Source: Dethiobacter sp. (GTDB taxonomy: Bacteria > Bacillota_D > Dethiobacteria > Dethiobacterales > Dethiobacteraceae). From it: DNA of 9,978 nucleotides. The DNA lies in NCBI GenBank assembly GCA_018333395.1, contig JAGXSQ010000171.1, positions 1 through 9,978 on the forward strand, in the 5' to 3' direction. Under the pieces are notes generated by a model. It was not told the DNA's origin and made no database searches. It saw only the letters and a program-made list of their open reading frames with translations. Positions 5,669 through 9,978 of the stretch are shown piece after piece (within the stretch, counting starts at the first letter, position 1; every line of letters begins with the position of its first letter). A program made the position numbers and the translations under genes.

Positions 5669-6520
5669 ATGCCGCATATACGGATTAATGGAGCAAACCT
5701 TTATTACGAGGAACATGGCGCTGGTGATACAACAATTGTCTTCGCACACGGCCTGTTATGGAGTGGGCGCATGTTTTCCGACCAGGTAGCGGTACTAAAG
5801 GATCAGTACCGTTGTATTACCTTTGACTTTCGCGGACAAGGACAAAGCCAAGTCCCCCAATCCGGCTACGATATTGAAAGCCTTTATGCGGATGCAGTTA
5901 AGCTTATTGAGCTGCTTGGCTGCTCGCCCTGTCACTATGTAGGCCTGTCTATGGGCGGTTTCGTGGGCTTGCGTATGGCTATTCGACGCCCCGACCTGCT
6001 CAGGTCGCTGATTATTGTTGGGAGTTCTTCCGACCCGGAGCCGACGGAAAACATAAGACGTTATCGCCTGCTCAATTTAGTTGCGCGCTGGATAGGACTG
6101 GGAGTAGTTGCAGAACGCGTCATGGAAATCATGTTTGGTCATAAATTCCTGAATGACCCGACGCGCGTTGCCCTCAAACATGAGTGGAAGGAACGCATGG
6201 CGGGAAACCATCGCATCGGGATTACACGCGCAGTGGCCGGGGTGATCAATCGGGCCGGAGTCACAGAGCAGCTCGGTCAGATTGGAACTCCGACCCTGAT
6301 CATTGTCGGTGATCAGGATCTTGCCACCACGCCGGCAAAAGCAAAATTGATGTGCGCTCGCATCCCCAATTCCAGACTGGTTATCGTCCCTGGAGCGGGG
6401 CACACCTCCACGGTCGAGGAACCTATTGCAGTAACTGCCGCCATTCAAGAATTCCTAGTAAATGAAAGGGATGAATCATGCACCGTCCCCCGCTCCGTGG
6501 ACAGGATAAACGCAAGATAG
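5669..6520 (+). CDS. Alpha/beta hydrolase
   Basis: 283 residues with the full set of alpha/beta-hydrolase landmarks: an oxyanion HG at 27-28 (FAHGLL), FDFRGQGQS (53-60), the nucleophile elbow GLSMGG with Ser94, the acid in VGDQDLATTP (Asp217), and His245 in PGAGH. The cap region is about 121-195. It resembles 3-oxoadipate enol-lactonase and esterase-like members, but the substrate cannot be read from sequence, and no catabolic genes are adjacent. No signal peptide is visible, so it is cytoplasmic. The ATG at 5669 follows AGGAGGA (5658-5664) at ideal spacing. No clear promoter was found: a TTGACA at 5538-5543, inside the neighbouring IS end, lacks a -10 partner. The C-terminal 15 residues after FLVNERDE look like a loose extension. 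It appears intact and active. Confidence 0.92.
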   Translation: MPHIRINGANLYYEEHGAGDTTIVFAHGLLWSGRMFSDQVAVLKDQYRCITFDFRGQGQSQVPQSGYDIESLYADAVKLIELLGCSPCHYVGLSMGGFVGLRMAIRRPDLLRSLIIVGSSSDPEPTENIRRYRLLNLVARWIGLGVVAERVMEIMFGHKFLNDPTRVALKHEWKERMAGNHRIGITRAVAGVINRAGVTEQLGQIGTPTLIIVGDQDLATTPAKAKLMCARIPNSRLVIVPGAGHTSTVEEPIAVTAAIQEFLVNERDESCTVPRSVDRINAR

Positions 6521-6675
6521 CTTAACTTCTCACAGTATTGCTAAATATTTCGCAAAATCGATGGGTGCCAGAATTTAGTTGTTTTTGCCTACAACTGGCC
6601 TCGATGGGGAGAAAACCAGCAAACGGGGTACGGGGCTGCCACAATGACGCTGATTACTTGGACAATCAGGTTCAG

Positions 6676-7263
6676 GGCGATTACATCAAGCAAATTTTCA
6701 TCCTAACCCATAACGTCTACTTTCATAGGGAGATAACCTACAACCAGACGCACCGCTTCAAGTGCGTTTCGTTTTTTGTAGTGAATAAGGCAAGTAATAA
6801 TTCGTCGGTCAGGCTCTGTGTGCGACCGAGCCAGAAAATACCCACGGAAAATGAGAACTTTAATCCTGTGCAGAACTCTTACGCCGCCCTTTGGAGCGAG
6901 TACCGCGAGGTCGACACTGTAATTCCGGTGCTGAACGTCATCCGGCGAATTCTGGAATACTACTTTATGCAGCTTTGCGGTTACGACGATGTGAACATCC
7001 GAAAAAGGGTTCTCGAAGAGAATAAGGACAAATTCGTTGAGACTCCTGCGGAGGGCTTACCCGACTACACAAAATATCACCTTGCTTCGGCGATGCTGTC
7101 TTATATCAGCGTCAACTCTGTCGGTTTTAGCGATGGGTTGAACTATGTTGATGACTGCGCCGACACAACCCTGTACAGGACGGTTTTTAAACTGATTTTT
7201 GAAGCCCTGCATCAGGTACAGCACTATAAAATGATGATGGGTGAGGATATGGAAATAAAGTGA
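6676..7263 (+). pseudogene. C-terminal fragment of an AAA_13-like (RloC/PrrC-type) ATPase
   Basis: The frame from about GDYIKQIFILTHNVYFHREI onward resembles the end of large AAA_13 (PF13166) ATPases. It has the LTHN switch motif that follows Walker B, then ..NPVQNSYAALWSEYREVDTV, RRILEYYFMQLCGYDD and a helical tail ending EALHQVQHYKMMMGEDMEIK. Proteins of this class, such as the anticodon nucleases RloC and PrrC, sense restriction failure, but the toxic part is not visible here. Walker A, signature and Walker B are all missing, so it cannot hydrolyse ATP. The open frame extends left to TTG 6538, but residues before about 45 do not look homologous and there is no RBS. It is a 5'-deleted remnant; the family call is from motif memory. 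Confidence 0.6.
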
Positions 7264-7497
7264 AAGTGAAGATCAGCAAACCATCAAAATCGTAAAAATT
7301 TATCATAGTAATTCTGCTAATCGATATAAGAGCTTACCCTGATGTTAGACATACTCAAGCTGTTATAGATGGTATAAATGACCAAAGTGGGCTTTGCCCA
7401 CAACCCAACAACTCGTTTTTTATTTGTGGCGTGGCGAGATAAGTTACTAAAGCCAGTCGCATAAAGAATGAATAGCCAGAGAGGGGAGGGGTTAGAC
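7264..7497. other. Intergenic region with a short hairpin
   Basis: No gene seen. GTGGGC (7387-7392) and GCCCAC (7396-7401) form a 6-bp stem with a TTT loop. A run of six T occurs about 14 bases later (7416-7421), too far for a standard intrinsic terminator. It may be a weak terminator after the ATPase remnant, or nothing. Confidence 0.35.
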
Positions 7498-8610
7498 GTG
7501 ACTTTGCTGCGTGTAGCCGCGAGGGACAAACCGAGGATGGCTAAGTGGACGCTGCTGACGGTGTTAATTGTCTACCTTGCTGTTTACCTGCCGCTAGGTA
7601 TGTTTACGCACGCGCGGGCGTATCTGGCGTTTGTTCACCACCGCGCGCAGGCTATTCCCTTTGCGCTCACGGCCATGTTCGGCAGTCACCCCACAGTAGC
7701 GCGGCCACTCCATTTGCGGTGGTATTGGCCGCCGTGGCGCCCGGAGGTTGGGCATTTAGCCCGTGTTAGTGAATGGGAAGTGGCCACCGGAAGTGAGCAG
7801 CAGGCGACCATAGGGTTGTCTGTGGTTTGGGGTCCCACTCCCGCGGATAAGCTCGCCCAACATGACTTCGTCTTTGTATCTGAGCGCTTGGTTTGGGATA
7901 GTGGCAACCCGCTTTCGGGGCAACCTGTGCTGACGAGAGTGGCTACCGCCACGGGCGAAAGCCATGGATTGCTCGAGGAGCGTTGGGATCCAAGCCAGCA
8001 GAAGATGGTGTGGGCGTATGTAACACTGCACAGTACTCTTCGTCACGTCTACAACAGAGAACAGGTGTGGTTTATCTATACTGCGGTGGCCAGTCGCCGG
8101 GTTGACTTGCGCAACGACCGCGAGCTTGCGCAAGCACTGCTGCCTATAGTACTAGCGAACAGGGCCTTTGATGAACTGCCACGCGGCACATATCCCGGGC
8201 AAGTTACGCCGGAGTCTATGCCCGCAGTTATGGAGGCACTCGCCACCCAAGCAGAGCACGCTCGGCAAGCGGATCTGCGAGCCCAGCCGCTAAGCACTCT
8301 CCTCGGCTGGGTGCGCGGCATAGACTTTCGCTACGCGGGTCTCTTCTGGCTTACGGACAGCTCTCTGCTGCCTTTCCTCTGGACTGCGCTGCTCGAAATT
8401 CCAACTCTGCCCATCCGCTACCTGCTATTTGCCCCACTCGCCCTCGTACCGGCATGGCTCGTATTACCCCTAGCCCTTATCTACCCACTGCTCTTGGTTG
8501 TTGTAGTGGGTTGGTTGGCTAGGCGTCACTGGCCGCCCGCAGCGTATCTCTGGTGGTATGGGCTGACTTTCGTCAACGCATCGGCATGGTTTCTCTCGAA
8601 ATCGCCATAA
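7498..8610 (+). CDS. Membrane protein of unknown function
   Basis: 370 residues from GTG 7498. I prefer this start to ATG 7468 because GGGGAGGGG (7481-7491 region) is correctly spaced for the GTG. One hydrophobic segment lies near the N terminus (about 17-36, WTLLTVLIVYLAVYLPLGMF). A long soluble part (about 40-285) contains several Trp-rich strands and HVYNREQVWFIYTAV. Then come at least two adjacent C-terminal segments (about 308-341) and a last one (about 350-366). The central part would lie outside the membrane. No conserved family motif is recognised. Codon use is clearly richer in G and C than hsp20 or the minus-strand cluster, which suggests separate acquisition. It stops 25 bases before the broken istB gene, so the C terminus could have been changed by that rearrangement. 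Confidence 0.7.
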   Translation: MTLLRVAARDKPRMAKWTLLTVLIVYLAVYLPLGMFTHARAYLAFVHHRAQAIPFALTAMFGSHPTVARPLHLRWYWPPWRPEVGHLARVSEWEVATGSEQQATIGLSVVWGPTPADKLAQHDFVFVSERLVWDSGNPLSGQPVLTRVATATGESHGLLEERWDPSQQKMVWAYVTLHSTLRHVYNREQVWFIYTAVASRRVDLRNDRELAQALLPIVLANRAFDELPRGTYPGQVTPESMPAVMEALATQAEHARQADLRAQPLSTLLGWVRGIDFRYAGLFWLTDSSLLPFLWTALLEIPTLPIRYLLFAPLALVPAWLVLPLALIYPLLLVVVVGWLARRHWPPAAYLWWYGLTFVNASAWFLSKSP

Positions 8611-8634
8611 GACTGGAAACTACTGCCCGTTCCG

Positions 8635-8967
8635 TATGGCGGCGGTTATGACGGGATCCCCCATAAACTCTTCCCATTCAATGAGGCCTTTGTTGGACGT
8701 TATGATAATTGAGGTTTGTTGATAGAGCTGATTGACCACTCCAAACAGGAGGTTGGCTTCGCTGCGGTTTGCCGGATGAAAGCCTACTTCGTCGATGATC
8801 ACCAAATCGGATTGGTACAGCCTTTGAATCTTTTTCCTGCTTCTTGGGGATATCTCCTGGGTTTTGAGGGCATGGATCAATTGATCCATGTGACTAAAGA
8901 CAGCTTTGTAGCCTCGATTGACGGCGGCAATCCCCAGGGACACGGCCGGGTGGGTCTTGCCCTTGAT
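8635..8967 (-). pseudogene. istB: IstB-like ATPase of an IS21 element, truncated at both ends
   Basis: IstB is the AAA+ helper that directs the IstA transposase of IS21 elements. The minus-strand frame starts within the Walker A motif (GKTHPAVSLGIAAVNRGYKA; GKT at 8961-8953). It continues with MDQLIHALKTQEISPRSRKK, Walker B LVIIDEVGFHPANRSEANLL and sensor region IIITSNKGLIEWEEFMGDPV, then breaks at VITAAI, where IstB proteins normally continue LDRLLHH. About 110 of 250 residues remain. The ATG-equivalent GTG at 8943 is internal, not a start. The piece is inactive. Upstream it is joined to a second, opposite istB fragment. Confidence 0.85.
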
Positions 8968-8979
8968 AAAGATTTACAT

Positions 8980-9327
8980 AACGGGAAGACTTACCTCGTC
9001 AGTGCCTTTGGCAATGCTGCCTGCAGAAAAAACTTAAAGGTCCGCTCCTACAGAGTAAACCGGCTATTAACTGACCTAGCGATTGGCAGGGGGATGGTTC
9101 TTACAACCGGTTACTCAATGATCTGAAAAAACCGGAATAGCAAAAAGTCCCTCGCCATTTCCGCCCAACTGCCGGTGGCTAATTGGTATAGTGTCTTTGA
9201 AGATGCCACTATTGCTGATGCCGTGCTGGATAGGCTGGTCAACAATGCACACAGAATAGAGCTAACAGGCCCCAGCTTAAGACCACACAATCCCCCAAAT
9301 GACGGGGGTGATGGTAAAACTCAATAA
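8980..9327 (+). pseudogene. istB: Second IstB-like fragment, opposite strand, frameshifted and internally deleted
   Basis: The plus-strand frame begins exactly in the P-loop (NGKTYLVSAFGNAACRKNLK), followed by VRSYRVNRLLTDLAIGRG. One G is missing in the G run at 9089-9093. The next frame continues DGSYNRLLNDLKKPE to TAG at 9138-9140. The expected Walker B segment (about 35 residues) is absent. A third stretch reads SLAISAQLPVANWYSVFEDA, then TIADAVLDRLVNNAHRIEL, typical of the IstB C terminus, with TAA at 9325-9327. It belongs to a different IstB subgroup from the neighbouring minus-strand copy: the sequences around the P-loop and Walker B differ clearly. Not functional. Confidence 0.85.
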
Positions 9328-9363
9328 TCTATGTTACACTCCATGCATGAGGTGCCGGCCTTT

Positions 9364-9429
9364 GGCCGGATAAGATAAGAATGCCGGCCGGATACCGCAG
9401 GAACGGTGGCCGGATGGCGCAGGAACGGT
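9364..9429 (+). repeat. Three 22-bp units, probable IS21 end repeats
   Basis: Two tandem 22-bp units (9386-9407 and 9408-9429) share GGCCGGAT at the start and CGCAGGAACGGT at the end and differ at only two positions. A more divergent unit of the same length (9364-9385) precedes them, matching in the first nine bases. They lie 37 bases after the istB remnant. IS21-family ends carry several such internal repeats as IstA binding sites, so this is probably the end of that element. Confidence 0.6.
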
Positions 9430-9664
9430 GGTCTGAATTAACAAGAATAGCCAGTTTGCGAGAGAGCCATCTCTCAGGCCCACGCTGCCAGTCAGGGGAC
9501 GCTCTAACTGATCTTGACCGGCAAAGAGGTGTTACTGTCTAAACATCGAATTTTAACCAGTACGAAGCGACGGCTGGATTCTCACGCTGCTTTCGGGTTG
9601 TCGTTCAAGCAGCAACGCCATTGGCGGTGAGAATTCCGCCGTCAGAATTCGTGAGAGGTGTTTT
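9430..9664. other. No gene; small inverted repeats
   Basis: Reading frames on both strands are short and unrecognisable. Visible are a 6-bp hairpin GAGAGA/TCTCTC (9460-9475) and an 8-bp inverted pair ATTCTCAC (9578-9585) and GTGAGAAT (9627-9634). The heptamer AGAATTC also recurs close by (9630-9650). The region probably contains further degraded IS ends, but I cannot define a boundary. Confidence 0.35.
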
Positions 9665-9751
9665 TTGCAAGAACTTTTTCCACAAAGTTGCAAGTTATTT
9701 TTCCATAGTTTTGCATCTCCAATTTCCATAATGTTGCAACCTCTGTTTCCC
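9665..9751. repeat. 23-bp iteron-like array
   Basis: Two motifs recur with an exact 23-bp period. TTGCA begins at 9665, 9688, 9711 and 9734. TTTCCA begins at 9677, 9700 and 9723, with TTTCCC at 9746. Bases between the motifs vary, so conservation marks binding contacts rather than a recent duplication. At 23 bp all copies face roughly the same side of the helix. Such arrays occur at ends of multi-site transposons (IS21, Tn7-like) and as plasmid iterons. Confidence 0.75.
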
Positions 9752-9776
9752 CACCTTATTCAGCAGGGAAACAGAG
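9741..9776. repeat. Perfect 11-bp inverted repeat (hairpin)
   Basis: CTCTGTTTCCC (9741-9751) pairs with GGGAAACAGAG (9766-9776) around a 14-base loop. It overlaps the last TTTCC motif of the 23-bp array and lies 32 bases beyond the stop of the minus-strand gene. No T-run follows on the minus strand, so it is not a standard intrinsic terminator. It may be a terminal repeat or a protein site. Confidence 0.65.
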
Positions 9777-9807
9777 ACTTGCAGACATGAAACACCTGGT
9801 TTAATAA

Positions 9808-9978
9808 TCAAAAGGCCGCAGGGTTTGATGATTCAATCCGTCTTTCCGCCATTTTGGAAGATTCGAGGCAGTGTTCAGAGAGCATACGCTCTAGTTCAAG
9901 TACATAGTCTGCAAGCTCACGTGCTTCACAGGCTTTTTCGATATAAAGGCTTTGCAAGTACTCCCGCTCTTCTTGCCA
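9808..9978 (-). CDS. C-terminal end of an unidentified helical protein, runs off the window
   Basis: The last 56 codons of a minus-strand frame are present: WQEEREYLQSLYIEKACEAR, then ELADYVLELERMLSEHCLES, then SKMAERRIESSNPAAF, TGA at 9808-9810. Heptad-like spacing of Leu/Ala and high Glu/Arg suggest a helical or coiled-coil tail. The start is beyond base 9978. Its closeness to the 23-bp array suggests a transposition or replication protein whose binding sites follow its gene, but the sequence alone does not identify it. A coiled-coil accessory protein of a transposon is one possibility. Confidence 0.5.
   Translation of the reverse strand, partial: WQEEREYLQSLYIEKACEARELADYVLELERMLSEHCLESSKMAERRIESSNPAAF

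Noticed and set aside
5591..6680. Shared 10-mer TTCAGGGCGA at 5591-5600 and 6671-6680, at the IS edge and at the edge of the ATPase similarity
   Set aside because: Dozens of 10-mers repeat by chance in 10 kb, and neither flank extends the match.
7468..7497. ATG 7468 as the start of the membrane protein
   Set aside because: No Shine-Dalgarno precedes it, and the strong purine-rich RBS lies downstream of it, correctly placed for GTG 7498.
9364..9751. CRISPR array
   Set aside because: The repeat units are directly adjacent, degenerate and lack unique spacers of 30-40 bp; no cas genes are present.
9741..9776. Hairpin as an intrinsic terminator for the minus-strand gene
   Set aside because: The stem is followed by GGTTGCAAC on that strand, with no T-run.

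Overview
The window reads as an accessory, heavily eroded stretch of a Firmicutes chromosome, probably a clostridial or Peptococcaceae/Sporomusa-like anaerobe. The evidence is a perfect CIRCE operator before an hsp20 gene, strong AGGAGG-type ribosome binding sites, and IS and phage families common in that group. The assignment is inference; there is no rRNA or housekeeping gene to anchor it.

Layout, left to right. (1) 1-660: right part of an IS3-family (IS150-type) element whose transposase has a frameshift and has lost its first catalytic Asp. (2) 661-1079, minus strand: a prophage scar, in which a piece of an HK97-type portal protein is joined to an unidentified reading frame that is cut off by the IS end. 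(3) 1250-1861: a complete heat-shock unit with promoter, CIRCE, hsp20 and terminator. (4) 1984-4193, minus strand: a compact accessory cluster. In transcription order it holds a small ORF, a second small ORF broken by an in-frame TAA, an ADP-ribosylglycohydrolase N-terminal fragment with a very strong RBS, a full-length PD-(D/E)XK nuclease-like gene, a DUF262 fragment and an unknown tail. (5) 4215-5604, minus strand: a frameshifted DDE transposase (DUF772 type). (6) 5669-6520: an intact alpha/beta hydrolase. (7) About 6670-7263: the C-terminal part of an AAA_13-like ATPase. (8) 7498-8610: an unrecognised, GC-rich membrane protein. (9) 8635-9429: two broken IS21 istB genes joined head to head at their P-loops, followed by 22-bp end repeats. 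(10) 9665-9776: an array of 23-bp iteron-like repeats and a hairpin, next to the tail of a charged helical protein that leaves the window.

Probably intact genes are hsp20, the nuclease-like gene, the alpha/beta hydrolase and the membrane protein; most of the rest is decayed mobile or defence-type DNA. The most interesting point is the ADP-ribosylglycohydrolase/nuclease junction. A G10 tract followed by T6 lies both in the leader of the nuclease gene and inside the upstream frame. With G10 the upstream frame stops just inside the nuclease gene, with an 8-bp overlap. Loss of one G would fuse the two frames into a single 451-codon ORF. The second is the 23-bp array at 9665-9751, whose two motifs recur with exact spacing.
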